Source: Inquilinus sp. Marseille-Q2685
GTDB taxonomy: Bacteria > Pseudomonadota > Alphaproteobacteria > DSM-16000 > Inquilinaceae
DNA: 64,000 bases
Assembly (NCBI RefSeq): GCF_916619195.1
Contig: NZ_CAKAKL010000003.1
Location: forward strand, 248,001 to 312,000
Direction: 5' to 3'
Shown: one piece after another, positions 34,901-43,380 of the stretch
How positions within the stretch are numbered: position 1 is the stretch's first letter
Layout of the letters: each line of letters starts with the position of its first letter
Position numbers and translations under genes: made by a program
The notes under the pieces: generated by a model
Database searches by the model: none
The model's input: only the letters and a program-made list of their open reading frames with translations
What the model was told of the DNA's origin: nothing

Positions 34901-35598
34901 CCCCGTTCCGGCGGACCTCGAACCGCTACGGCCGAACGCCCGGGCCGGTCACGCCGTACCAGAAGGCGGCGCAGGCCTGGGACGAGCGGATCGGCTCGGC
35001 CCGGGTGCAGGCGCGGAACTGGCGCCTCATGGCGTTCGGCTGCCTCGGCCTCGCGGTCGGGCTCGGAGCGGGCCTCATCTGGCAGGGCATGCAGAGCCGC
35101 GTCACGCCCTATGTGGTCGAGGTCGATGCGGCGGGCCAGGGCCGGGCGGTGGGGCCGGCCGTCGAGGGCTACGAGCCGACCGATGCTCAGATCGCCTGGT
35201 ATCTCGGGCGCTTCGTCACGGATGTGCGCTCGGCGCCGATCGACCCGGTGCTCCTGCGGCGCAACTGGCTCGAGGCCTACGACTTCGCGACCGAGCGCGG
35301 CACGGTGTTCCTCAATGACCACGCCCGCGCCAACGATCCGTTCAAGGGCGTGGGCGAGAAGAGCGTCTCGGTCCAGGTGACGAGCGTGATCCGCGTGTCG
35401 GACCGCTCCTTCCAGGTCAAATGGACCGAACAGGGCTATGAGCGCGGCAACCTCATGCGCACCGAGCGCTGGACCGCGATCCTCACCGTCGTCCTCGACC
35501 CGCCGAGGAGCGCCGAGGTGCTGCGGAAGAACCCGCTCGGCCTCTATGTCGACGGCATCTCCTGGGCGCGCGAGCTCGACCCGAGGGAGACACGCTGA
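34897..35598 (+). CDS. trbF: TrbF, VirB8-like channel scaffold
   Basis: The 233-residue protein has a short cytoplasmic N-terminus, one membrane anchor (LMAFGCLGLAVGLGAGLIWQ) and a periplasmic VirB8 domain. Key stretches are VTPYVVEVDAAGQGRAVGPA, IAWYLGRFVTDVRSAPIDPV and FQVKWTEQGYERGNLMRTER, ending with GLYVDGISWARELDP. VirB8 proteins bridge the inner-membrane complex to the outer core. It is overlapped by trbL at its start and lies 12 bases before trbG. Confidence 0.95.
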   Translation: MTPFRRTSNRYGRTPGPVTPYQKAAQAWDERIGSARVQARNWRLMAFGCLGLAVGLGAGLIWQGMQSRVTPYVVEVDAAGQGRAVGPAVEGYEPTDAQIAWYLGRFVTDVRSAPIDPVLLRRNWLEAYDFATERGTVFLNDHARANDPFKGVGEKSVSVQVTSVIRVSDRSFQVKWTEQGYERGNLMRTERWTAILTVVLDPPRSAEVLRKNPLGLYVDGISWARELDPRETR

Positions 35599-35610
35599 GG
35601 GAGGCGTGAG

Positions 35611-36573
35611 ATGACCGCGATCCGACCGACCATCTTCCTGTCCGCGATTGTGCTGCTCGTCGCCTGCGGCGAGGGGACGCCGCCGCCGAAGATCGCCTAT
35701 GACGATTTCGAGCCGGCGGTCGTGGAGCGGGATCCGCCGAAGCCGGTCGAGATCGTGAAGGTGCCCGAGCCTGTGCCGCTGCCGGGGCAGCTCCTGCCGC
35801 AGCCGAAGCCGCCGAAGGGCGACAAACGCCCGCCCGCGGCCCGCGTTGCGGCCGCGAACCAGGCGGCGCTGCAGGAGCCCTCGGCTTCCGGCTACGTCAA
35901 CGCCGTCCAGGTCTATCCCTACATGGAGGGGGCGCTCTACCGGCTCTACGCGGCGCCGGAGCAGGTGAGCGATATCGCGCTCGAGCCCGGCGAGACGCTC
36001 TCCGCCGTCTCGGCCGGGGACACGGTGCGCTGGGTGATCGGCGACACGACGAGCGGGGCAGGGGCTTCGAGGCGGGTACATGTGCTGGTGAAGCCGTTCG
36101 CACCGGGATTGCGCACCAACTTGGTCATTCTGACCGATCGGCGAGCTTACCATCTCGCGCTCCAGAGCACAGAGCGGACGGCCATGGCTGCGATCTCATG
36201 GACCTATCCTGCGGACGAACTTCTGGTGCTCGAAGCCAGGAACAGCCTCGCCGACGCCGCGGCGCCAGTCGATCTCGGCCTCTCGCTCGAGAACCTCCGC
36301 TTTCGCTACGCCATCGGCGGCGACCATCCGCCCTGGCGGCCGGTCCAGGCCTTCGACGACGGTTCGAAGGTCTACATCCAGTTTCCGCGGCGGATCGACC
36401 AAGGCGAGATGCCGCCGCTCTTCGTCGTCGGCCCGGATGGCGACAACGCGCTCGTCAACTACCGGGTGCGGGGCGCGTACTACATCGTCGACCGCCTCTT
36501 CGCCGCGGCCGAGCTCCGGCTCGGCGAGGACCCGCAGCAGGTGGTCCGCATCAGCCGGACGGATGGGCGATGA
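35611..36573 (+). CDS. trbG: TrbG, VirB9-like outer core component (lipoprotein)
   Basis: The 320-residue protein has a lipoprotein-type signal, IFLSAIVLLVACGEGTPPPK, with the lipid-modified cysteine in LVAC. A proline-rich linker follows, then a VirB9/CagX domain: LEPGETLSAVSAGDTVRWVI, VKPFAPGLRTNLVILTDRRA and FDDGSKVYIQFPRRIDQGEM. It forms the outer core ring with TrbI. The stop overlaps the trbI ATG. A GGAG-rich ribosome site precedes ATG 35611. Confidence 0.95.
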   Translation: MTAIRPTIFLSAIVLLVACGEGTPPPKIAYDDFEPAVVERDPPKPVEIVKVPEPVPLPGQLLPQPKPPKGDKRPPAARVAAANQAALQEPSASGYVNAVQVYPYMEGALYRLYAAPEQVSDIALEPGETLSAVSAGDTVRWVIGDTTSGAGASRRVHVLVKPFAPGLRTNLVILTDRRAYHLALQSTERTAMAAISWTYPADELLVLEARNSLADAAAPVDLGLSLENLRFRYAIGGDHPPWRPVQAFDDGSKVYIQFPRRIDQGEMPPLFVVGPDGDNALVNYRVRGAYYIVDRLFAAAELRLGEDPQQVVRISRTDGR

Positions 36574-37781
36574 GCGAAGCCCCACGCGAGGATGGACGCA
36601 AGCTGCCGCCCGAGGCTCTGGTGCTGCGAGGGCGGCCGCGGCGCGTGATCCGGTTCCGGCGGCGCCTCGTGATCGCGCTCTCGGCGCTGTTCTGCGTAGC
36701 GATATTCGGGGCGGCCTGGCTCGCGCTCGAGGGCATGCCGCGACGCCGCGGGCCCGAGGCGCCGGTCGAGATCGCTCGCAGGACGACGCCGGACGGGCTC
36801 CTGGCGCTGCCCGGGAGCTACGACCAGATCCCGAAACCGGTGCCTGCGCTCGGTCCGCCGCTGCCCGGCGACCTCGGCCTCTCCGTGGTCGAGCGGGAGA
36901 AGTCGCTCGGCGTCGCGCCCTCGGGCCCAAGCCTGCGTCCGGATCCGGAGGCGGACGCCTCCCGCGCCGAGCGGCTCCGCCTTGCCCAGCAGGCGCGGCA
37001 GGCCCGCGAGGCCGGCGTCTTCTTCCGGATCTCGAACGAGGCTCGGGATGAAGAAAGGCAGAGGGCGAGCGGTGGGGTAGACACTCCACAGACCGGGGCG
37101 GAGCGGCTCGGCCTCGATCCCGGGCGCGGTCCGGGTGCGCAGCAGGGCAAGCTCGACTTCCTGGCCCGCCCGGCCGACGACGAGATCTACAACCCGCATG
37201 CGATCCAGCGGCCGGCCTCGCCCTATCAGGTGATGGCGGGAACCGTGATCGCGGCGAGCCTCCTCACCGGGCTCAACTCGGACCTGCCGGGACTCGTGAC
37301 GGCGCAGGTCACGGAGAACGTCTACGACAGCGTCACAGGCCGAGTCCTGCTGATCCCGCAGGGCGCGCGTTTCATCGGACGCTACGACAGCAACATCGCC
37401 TTCGGCCAGAGCCGGGCGCTCGTCGTCTGGCAGCGCATCGTCATGCCGAACGGACGCTCGATCGTCCTCGACAATCTTCCGGCGACGGACACCGCCGGCT
37501 ATGCTGGGCTTGAGGACGAGGTCGACGTCCACGGTTGGGAGCTCCTCAAAGGCGTCGTGCTTTCGACGCTCCTCGGCGTCGGCACCGAGCTTACCTTCGG
37601 CGACGACGAAAGCGACCTCGTCCGGGCGTTCCGGCAATCGACGCAGCAGAGCGTGAACCAGGCCGGCCAGCAGATCACTGAGCGGGCGCTCGATATCCAG
37701 CCCACGCTCAAGGTCCGGCCCGGCTGGCCGCTCCGCGTCGTCGTCCACAAGGATCTCGTGCTTGAGCCTTATCAGGGATGA
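36570..37781 (+). CDS. trbI: TrbI, VirB10-like channel protein
   Basis: This 403-residue protein begins MSEAPREDGRKLPPEALVLR at ATG 36570, overlapping the trbG stop. One membrane segment (LVIALSALFCVAIFGAAWLA) is followed by a long proline/charged periplasmic linker. The conserved C-terminal VirB10 beta-barrel holds YQVMAGTVIAASLLTGLNSD, GRVLLIPQGARFIGRYDSNI and WPLRVVVHKDLVLEPY. VirB10 spans both membranes and gates the channel. Confidence 0.95.
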   Translation: MSEAPREDGRKLPPEALVLRGRPRRVIRFRRRLVIALSALFCVAIFGAAWLALEGMPRRRGPEAPVEIARRTTPDGLLALPGSYDQIPKPVPALGPPLPGDLGLSVVEREKSLGVAPSGPSLRPDPEADASRAERLRLAQQARQAREAGVFFRISNEARDEERQRASGGVDTPQTGAERLGLDPGRGPGAQQGKLDFLARPADDEIYNPHAIQRPASPYQVMAGTVIAASLLTGLNSDLPGLVTAQVTENVYDSVTGRVLLIPQGARFIGRYDSNIAFGQSRALVVWQRIVMPNGRSIVLDNLPATDTAGYAGLEDEVDVHGWELLKGVVLSTLLGVGTELTFGDDESDLVRAFRQSTQQSVNQAGQQITERALDIQPTLKVRPGWPLRVVVHKDLVLEPYQG

Positions 37782-37792
37782 GGAGGCAAAAA

Positions 37793-38107
37793 ATGCCCGA
37801 TCTCAAGCTCCGCCGGCTGCCGGACCGCACGCCGGCCAGAATCTCGTTTCAGGCGGCTCCGGAGCTCGCGCAATCTCTGCGGGCCTACGCCGATCTGTAC
37901 CGTGAGACCTATGGCAGGGCGGAGTCGGTATCCGATCTGGTCCCCTACATGCTGGAGAGCTTCCTTGCCAGCGACCGCGCCTTCGTCCAGGCCCGGAAGG
38001 CGGGGCGCTTTGGTGTCGAGGCCGGTCCCGTCGGCGCGGCGTCGCATTCCGGGGAAGGGCGACACCGGGCTGACCTCTTCGCGCCATCACCCGAGAAGGA
38101 GGATTGA
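37793..38107 (+). CDS. DUF2274-family protein, last gene of the trb operon
   Basis: The 104-residue protein starts MPDLKLRRLPDRTPARISFQ, preceded by a strong AGGAGG site at 6 bases, which favours ATG 37793 over the ATG 15 bases earlier. DUF2274 proteins are found almost only at the end of trb operons in proteobacterial integrative elements. Their fold resembles a ribbon-helix-helix (LRAYADLYRETYGRAESVSD, LVPYMLESFLASDRAF), but the function is not established. It lies 11 bases after trbI and marks the right-hand limit of recognisable conjugation genes. Confidence 0.88.
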   Translation: MPDLKLRRLPDRTPARISFQAAPELAQSLRAYADLYRETYGRAESVSDLVPYMLESFLASDRAFVQARKAGRFGVEAGPVGAASHSGEGRHRADLFAPSPEKED

Positions 38108-38207
38108 TGTTCCCGCGTGGCTGCTGACGTTCGGCGAAACGCAGCCGATCGCTGCGGGATTGTCGCGACTGCTTGCGCACTGCCTTGGACCGCGGAGCCG
38201 CGCCATC

Positions 38208-39443
38208 TCAGATGACCTCCTTCAACTGGTGTGCGGTGTCGGTGTCGAGAAATTCAGGTCGCGGGATCGACGTACGCGCGACAAAGCGCCGGATATCCTC
38301 GTATCGGACACGAGCATCCTCCATCATTTGATAGTATCCCAGAAGCTCACGCAGCGGTGCCGAGAAATCTTTGTATGCGCCAAGGACTGCAACGAGGGCT
38401 CCAAATGAGAGGCGCCCTTCAATCACCAGATATCCTCCGATCGTGTAAAAGAAGAATGGCGTCATTTGCCAGATGAAGTTGTTTACTCCCTTAACGAAGA
38501 ATTTTCTTCGATAGATCTCAAATCTGATCCGCTGAATTCTCCTGAAGGATCGGTTGATGGACGAGGCAGGGGAAGCGTGTACGGATCCCGTTCCGTTGCC
38601 GATCAGGACGCCGAGCCTGCGCATCTCGAGAGCACGCTCTCGTCCCAGGGCATTGATGCGTCGCTGCCACCTGGGAACAAGGGCCAATTGAATGGGCAGC
38701 AGGCTGACGGCAGCCGCTCCGAGAACAGGGTCCTGAACGAACATGAAGAGGAAGATCGTCAGAAAGGTGCCGAGCTGAAAAACAGGCAGGACGAAAGCGT
38801 CGCCGGAAAATCCGCCGACCGGCTCCACCTCCTGAACGATGACGGGAATGATCTCGGCGCCTTCCATCTCACCGTGGCGCCGCCACTGCGAGTGGATCGC
38901 CAGACGGAGGCGGCGAGTCAGGGTTTCCGCCAGCCGTCCCTTGTGCAGGTTGATCTGGTATTTCAGCGAGCCATTGGCGATGACCGCAGCCAAGAAGATC
39001 AGGCACAGGATGAACAGATACTCTACCTGCTCGAAGCGCCATCCCCAGTAATCGGCAGGAAAGTGGCCGGAACTGATTGCGGAGTTGATGATGAGCTTCG
39101 GCAGCTCCAACGTCGCGTAGAGGATCGGCATCGAGACGGCCGCTCCCAGCAACAGGAGAATCTGTGCTCGCCAGCTCCGTTGCAGAATATACCGAAAGAG
39201 GCCCGGCGGCAGGGAGGCGGCACCTGATACCGGCTGTTCCGAAGCGATGGGACGGGGCGAGGACGGAGCGGCGCGCGCCCAGAACCATCGTCGGCTGCAC
39301 CAGCTCACTGCAAGCACGAGCAGGCCCGCGGGCCCAGCTATGATGACCACATGCGCAAACAGGTGCACCCAGAAGGGCGGATCATCGAAGACGCGAAGGA
39401 ACAGGGCGTCGCCGAGGAAATGGAAATCGGTGAACGAGAGCAT
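38208..39443 (-). CDS. ABC transporter membrane domain lacking its ATPase half (truncated)
   Basis: The 411-residue product starts at ATG 39443 (MLSFTDFHFLGDALF). It has several membrane helices and the exporter-type transmembrane domain: ILLLLGAAVSMPILYATLEL, SLKYQINLHKGRLAETLTRR and FGALVAVLGAYKDFSAPLRE, then LLGYYQMMEDARVRYEDIRR. Half-size exporters continue straight into a 240-residue nucleotide-binding domain after this point. Here the frame stops within 20 residues, at the junction with the conjugation block, and no such domain is found nearby. Base composition is visibly lower in GC than the trb genes. I take it as a gene cut at its 3' end by the arrival of the conjugation module; it may be non-functional. 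Confidence 0.75.
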   Translation of the reverse strand: MLSFTDFHFLGDALFLRVFDDPPFWVHLFAHVVIIAGPAGLLVLAVSWCSRRWFWARAAPSSPRPIASEQPVSGAASLPPGLFRYILQRSWRAQILLLLGAAVSMPILYATLELPKLIINSAISSGHFPADYWGWRFEQVEYLFILCLIFLAAVIANGSLKYQINLHKGRLAETLTRRLRLAIHSQWRRHGEMEGAEIIPVIVQEVEPVGGFSGDAFVLPVFQLGTFLTIFLFMFVQDPVLGAAAVSLLPIQLALVPRWQRRINALGRERALEMRRLGVLIGNGTGSVHASPASSINRSFRRIQRIRFEIYRRKFFVKGVNNFIWQMTPFFFYTIGGYLVIEGRLSFGALVAVLGAYKDFSAPLRELLGYYQMMEDARVRYEDIRRFVARTSIPRPEFLDTDTAHQLKEVI

Positions 39444-39557
39444 CGCGTCGTCTTTGCCTGTCCTCCCTATCCGCCGGTTCTTTGACGGAGCCGGCGGCAT
39501 CGGTCGCCGAAGGCGGCTTCCGCAGCCTTTGAGGACCGATGCCTTTCGGGCCGAGTT

Positions 39558-40010
39558 TCAGCCTGCGATTTGCCCGAGCAGAGCGTTGACGCGCTCCTTG
39601 GCCTTGGGCGGCAGCTTCGCGGCCGCGCCTCGCGCCGCCTCCAGATCTCCACCGTCGCCGACCACGATCACCGCGACCATGCCCAGACCGACATGCGGCG
39701 TGCACTTGATGCCGTAGATTCCGGGGCGATCGAACGTCACCGTCGCCTGCTTGTTGATGCCGACCTGGATTGCGGATGCGCCGTCCGGGAGCATCCCGTC
39801 GATCGAGACGGCATTGTGCCCCTTGTCGGTGGCCAGGAATGTCACGCTGTCTCCCGCTTGGATCCTCAGCAGATCGGGCGCATAGGCGTATGTCCGATCC
39901 CCGGATTTGTTCAGCATCTCGACGCTGACTTCCGCACCGGAAGCCGCGGCGGCCGCAAATGCGACGGCCGCTGCGGCGAGTGCGGCCGCGAGCCTACGAA
40001 GACCCCACAT
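39558..40010 (-). CDS. Pseudoazurin (type 1 copper protein)
   Basis: The 150-residue periplasmic cupredoxin has a signal peptide (LAAALAAAAVAFAAAAASGA). The type 1 copper ligands are clear: the first histidine in DKGHNAVS and the Cys-His-Met set in IKCTPHVGLGM. Pseudoazurins carry electrons to nitrite reductase or other periplasmic oxidases; here the gene follows copB in a copper operon on the minus strand, so a role as copper store or electron partner of the copper oxidase is likely. It lies 9 bases after the copB gene. Confidence 0.93.
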   Translation of the reverse strand: MWGLRRLAAALAAAAVAFAAAAASGAEVSVEMLNKSGDRTYAYAPDLLRIQAGDSVTFLATDKGHNAVSIDGMLPDGASAIQVGINKQATVTFDRPGIYGIKCTPHVGLGMVAVIVVGDGGDLEAARGAAAKLPPKAKERVNALLGQIAG

Positions 40011-40019
40011 GTCTCTCTC

Positions 40020-40799
40020 CTAGAACCAGAATCGAATGCCGCCGACGAAGGAGACGTCACTGACATCCTCTCCTTCGTCTCGGGCGAGATCGGCAGTCCG
40101 GCCCAGCTTTCGTTCCCAGTTCACACCGATGTAGGGAGCGAATTCGCGGGCGAACTCGTATCGGAGCCGCAGACCGAGTTCGATGTCGTTGATGCCGGAA
40201 CCGACACCGCGCTCCTCGACCTCCTGGATGGCCACATTGATCTCCGCGGCGGGCTGAAGGATCAGCCGCTGGGTTACCAGGAGATCGTATTCCGCCTCGA
40301 ACCTCGCAGAGACTTCGCCCTCGTTGCTGACGAAGGCTGCAGCGCCGACCTCAAAGAAATACGGTGCAAGACCCTGGATGCCGAGCACGGCGAAGCCGCG
40401 CTCCGGCTCCGGCCGGATGTCGTAGCGGATGCCGGCCTGGGCGTCGAAGAAATCCGAGATGCGGCGGCTGTAGAGGAGTTGCACCTCGGCCTCTTCCACC
40501 GGTCCATCAAGCGGAACCGCTCCCTCGGTCTTCAGCCAGGCCTTCTCGTCATCGCTGCCCACCCATCCCTGCGCCTCCCAGTTGAAGCTGTCCTGGCCGT
40601 CATTGAGGCGATATTCGAACTGGTCCGCTTGAAACCATGTGAAGATCGAGTGCTCCGCCATGACTTCGTCCGCCATCGTTCCTGCGGGACCGTCTTCTTC
40701 GGCCACGGCTCCCTCGGCGAGGAGGGACGTCACGGCGAGGCCGCAGATCATGACCAGCCACCGCGCCCGGCCCGCGCCGGATCGTCGTTCGTGCGTCAT
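40020..40799 (-). CDS. copB: CopB, outer-membrane copper resistance protein
   Basis: The CopB/PcoB family protein starts at ATG 40799 (MTHERRSGAGRARWLVMICG), giving 259 residues with an N-terminal export signal. Family stretches include IFTWFQADQFEYRLNDGQDS, WVGSDDEKAWLKTEGAV and LLYSRRISDFFDAQAGIRYD. FAPYIGVNWERKLG and a C-terminal aromatic residue (IRFWF) are outer-membrane beta-barrel features. The Met/His-rich N-terminal repeat of Pseudomonas CopB is reduced to a short stretch. It works with CopA downstream of the CopR-controlled promoter and lies 16 bases after copA. Confidence 0.92.
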   Translation of the reverse strand: MTHERRSGAGRARWLVMICGLAVTSLLAEGAVAEEDGPAGTMADEVMAEHSIFTWFQADQFEYRLNDGQDSFNWEAQGWVGSDDEKAWLKTEGAVPLDGPVEEAEVQLLYSRRISDFFDAQAGIRYDIRPEPERGFAVLGIQGLAPYFFEVGAAAFVSNEGEVSARFEAEYDLLVTQRLILQPAAEINVAIQEVEERGVGSGINDIELGLRLRYEFAREFAPYIGVNWERKLGRTADLARDEGEDVSDVSFVGGIRFWF

Positions 40800-40815
40800 C
40801 GGATGTCCTTGCTGA

Positions 40816-42612
40816 TCACGACCGGGCGGCACGCTGCTCGACGATGAAGCGCGTCATCATTCCCGATTCCATGTGGTAGAGGAGGTGGCAGTGAAACGGC
40901 CAGTCTCCCGGCTCGTCGGCCGTCAGCAGGGCCGTCACCGTCTGCCCCGGCGGAACCACGACGACATGCTTTCGAGGCGGAGCGTCCGCCTGGCCGTTTT
41001 CGAGCTCGACGAACATTCCGTGCAAGTGCATCGGGTGCGCCATCATCGTGGTGTTCACGAAGCGTAGGCGGACACGTTCACCGTAGGGGACCCGGATGCC
41101 ACCCCCCCGAGCAAACTTCTCTCCGTTCAACGTCCAGATGTAGCGCTCCATGATCCCGGTGAGGCGAAGCTCGATTTCCTGGGTCGGCTCACGCCGGTCC
41201 TCGGAGGGGACGGCCGCTCGAAGATCCGCATAGGTAAGGGCCTTCTTGCCCGCGGGCGTGTCGGCATCGGCCCAGCCGAACGGCCGCCGCCTGCTCCCAT
41301 TGCCGCCGCCTGCGGTCATGCTGCTGTGATCCATTCCGGACATGTCCATGCCGGACATGTCCATCGAGCTGTGATCCATCCCCGACATGTCCATGCCGGA
41401 CATGTTCATCGAGCTGTGATCCATCCCCGACATGTCCATGCCGGACATATCCATCGAGCTGTGATCCATCCCGGACATGTCCGTGCCGGACATATCCATC
41501 GAGCCGTGGTCCATCCCCATGTCGTTCATGCTCAGGATGGTACGGGCACGCCGTTCCGGTATCGGCCCTTCCAAGCCATGGCGGGTGGCCAGGGTCGCAC
41601 GGGCATAGCCGGTCCGGTCGATCGGTTCGGCGAAGATGGTATACGCAGCATCGTCCGGCGGCGTGACGATCACGTCGTAGGTCTCGCCGACACCGAAGCG
41701 GAACTCGTCCGCTGAGACCGGCTCGACGTCCTGCCCGTCGGCCGCGACGACGGTCATCGCAAGGCCGGGGATTCGAACGTCGAAGAAGCTCATGGCGGAC
41801 GCATTGATGAAGCGCAGCCGGACCCGCTCGCCTGGTCTGAACAGCCCGGTCCAGTTGTCCTGCGGCCCCCGCCCGTTGACCAGAAACGCATAGCCGGTGA
41901 CGTCGGCAAGATCCGTCGGATCCATGCGCATTTCGCCCCAATCGAGGCGGTCCCGAATGGCGGCGCCGTACCCGTCGCGATTTCCATCCCGAAGGAAATC
42001 GATCAGGGTCCTTTGTCTGCGGTTGTAGTAGGCGGCATCGACCTTGAGATTGGCCAGGACGCGCCGCGGGTTCTCCTGGGTATGGTCGGACAGGACGACC
42101 ACGTAGTCGCGGTCCGCCCGGACCCGATTGGCTGCGGCCGGCTGGATGACGATGGCGCCGTACATTCCGGACTGCTCCTGCCCGGCGGAGTGGCTGTGGT
42201 ACCAGTAGGTCCCGGCTTGGCGGAGCTTGAAGCGATAGGTGTAGGTTCCGCCAGGCGGGATGGCGACGAACCCGTTGAAGCCCGGCGCCCCGTCCATCAC
42301 CCCAGCGATCAACAGGCCATGCCAGTGGATCGAACTCGGTTCGTCGAGCCGGTTCGTCGCCTGGACGACGATCTCGTCGCCTTCAGTCCAGTTCATGGTC
42401 GGGGCGGGGACCGATCCGCCCATCATCACCGCCCGGCTGCTCACCCCGTCCACGGTGATCCGCGTCTCCCGAATGTCGAGACGGTAGGTCTTTGTGGCCT
42501 GGGCGAAGCTGCGGCGGCCAGGGTAGATGGAGACCAAGCCGGCGACCCCCGACGCACCGGCGAGCTTGAGGATGTCTCGTCTGGAGAGATCACCGTCTCG
42601 GCCATTAGGCAT
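40816..42612 (-). CDS. copA: CopA, periplasmic multicopper oxidase with Met-rich repeats
   Basis: The 598-residue protein has a Tat signal (LSRRDILKLAGASGVAGL) and three cupredoxin domains. Copper motifs are IHWHGLLIAGVMDGA, YWYHSHSAGQEQSGMYG, HPMHLHGMFVEL and HCHLLYHMESGM. Between domains 2 and 3 lies a run of MDMSGMDHSS-type repeats encoded by four 45-bp DNA repeats. CopA/PcoA proteins oxidise Cu(I) in the periplasm and bind many copper ions through such Met-rich segments. ATG 42612 has GGAG about 10 bases upstream. It is the second gene of the copI-copA-copB-pseudoazurin operon. Confidence 0.95.
   Translation of the reverse strand: MPNGRDGDLSRRDILKLAGASGVAGLVSIYPGRRSFAQATKTYRLDIRETRITVDGVSSRAVMMGGSVPAPTMNWTEGDEIVVQATNRLDEPSSIHWHGLLIAGVMDGAPGFNGFVAIPPGGTYTYRFKLRQAGTYWYHSHSAGQEQSGMYGAIVIQPAAANRVRADRDYVVVLSDHTQENPRRVLANLKVDAAYYNRRQRTLIDFLRDGNRDGYGAAIRDRLDWGEMRMDPTDLADVTGYAFLVNGRGPQDNWTGLFRPGERVRLRFINASAMSFFDVRIPGLAMTVVAADGQDVEPVSADEFRFGVGETYDVIVTPPDDAAYTIFAEPIDRTGYARATLATRHGLEGPIPERRARTILSMNDMGMDHGSMDMSGTDMSGMDHSSMDMSGMDMSGMDHSSMNMSGMDMSGMDHSSMDMSGMDMSGMDHSSMTAGGGNGSRRRPFGWADADTPAGKKALTYADLRAAVPSEDRREPTQEIELRLTGIMERYIWTLNGEKFARGGGIRVPYGERVRLRFVNTTMMAHPMHLHGMFVELENGQADAPPRKHVVVVPPGQTVTALLTADEPGDWPFHCHLLYHMESGMMTRFIVEQRAARS
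41325..41504 (-). repeat. Four 45-bp tandem repeats inside copA
   Basis: Units start at 41325, 41370, 41415 and 41460, each beginning TGTGATCCAT on the plus strand (CGTGGTCCAT opens a partial fifth). They encode a 15-residue unit rich in Met, Asp, Ser and Gly (SSMDMSGMDMSGMDH on the coding strand). They differ at only a few bases per unit, so they look recently amplified or homogenised. Copy number should vary among strains. Confidence 0.92.
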
Positions 42613-42626
42613 GGTGCTCTCCGAGG

Positions 42627-43160
42627 TCAGCTCGAAAACACGATCTTGCCGACCATCCCGGATTCGTAGTGTCCCGGAATGTTACATGCGAATTCAATCG
42701 TGCCGCCCGCCGGGAACGTCCAGGACAACTCGGCCGTCTTCCCCGGCTCGATGAAGACCGCATTCGGGTCGTCGTGGCTCATCCCGGGCATCGAGGTCGC
42801 GACCACCGCGGTCGGCGTCAGCATTCCGTGCTCGACCATGGTCTGCATCTCATGCTGATGCTCGGCATGCATCTCAGCGGTGCCCAGGTTGAACTCGTGC
42901 AGGAGTTCGCCTTCGTTCTTCAGCACGAAGCGCACCGTCTCACCGGCCTTGACCCGGACAGCCTTCGGTTCATAGGCGCTGTCCTTGATCGTGATCTCGA
43001 CGACGCGAGTCGTCGTCCGCCCTGTCGGCGGCTCCCCGATGCTCTTCGTCCCGGAGTGACCGGCGTCCGCGAATGCGAAGGACGCCGTCATGAAGACCGA
43101 CGCAGACAGCACGGCGGCCGTCAAACCTTGAGCATGCCCAGACTTGATGATGTTCGTCAT
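42627..43160 (-). CDS. copI: CopI-like periplasmic cupredoxin
   Basis: The 177-residue exported copper protein begins MTNIIKSGHAQG with a signal peptide ending in ASFAFADA. Copper ligands are the histidine in LLHEFNLG and the C-terminal set ACNIPGHYESGM (Cys, His, Met). A His/Met-rich stretch, EMHAEHQHEMQTMVEHGM, lies between. CopI of purple bacteria is a copper-induced periplasmic cupredoxin needed for tolerance. It is the first gene of the copper operon and divergent from copR, with one CopR-type palindrome in between. The frame is open upstream to 43280, but that part lacks a sensible start. Confidence 0.87.
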   Translation of the reverse strand: MTNIIKSGHAQGLTAAVLSASVFMTASFAFADAGHSGTKSIGEPPTGRTTTRVVEITIKDSAYEPKAVRVKAGETVRFVLKNEGELLHEFNLGTAEMHAEHQHEMQTMVEHGMLTPTAVVATSMPGMSHDDPNAVFIEPGKTAELSWTFPAGGTIEFACNIPGHYESGMVGKIVFSS

Positions 43161-43313
43161 ATCCTCGGCCCGACATTGTGGAGGGTGGTGAGGGTGCCTC
43201 GGCACCGGTGGGCAGCTCGTCGGGTGTTTCTCCCGGGGCGTCATGGCCAACCAGCAGGCAACCTTTGCCGGCACATCCATAGGCGGAACCGGTAACGACG
43301 ATTTTTCATGGGT

Positions 43314-43328
43314 GTTACAGAGTGTAAC
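43314..43328. promoter_or_regulatory. CopR-type operator 1, between copI and copR
   Basis: GTTACA-GAG-TGTAAC is a perfect palindrome with 6-base arms, placed 53 bases upstream of copR and about 150 bases upstream of copI. The same sequence occurs twice more in front of other copper genes in this window, at 46231 and 46835. OmpR-family response regulators bind such spaced repeats. The site could drive both divergent units. Confidence 0.75.
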
Positions 43329-43380
43329 GGGGCGAGGCGGCGGCTATAGAGTTGAGCCGCCCTGTGTTAGACCGCTCCGC

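Noticed and set aside
19566-38107. Complete integrative conjugative element with both ends
   Set aside because: No integrase, attachment repeats or tRNA target could be found in the window, so only a conjugation module is claimed.
40816-42612. The repeat in copA as a CRISPR array
   Set aside because: The units are contiguous 45-bp in-frame repeats without variable spacers and code for a Met-rich protein segment.
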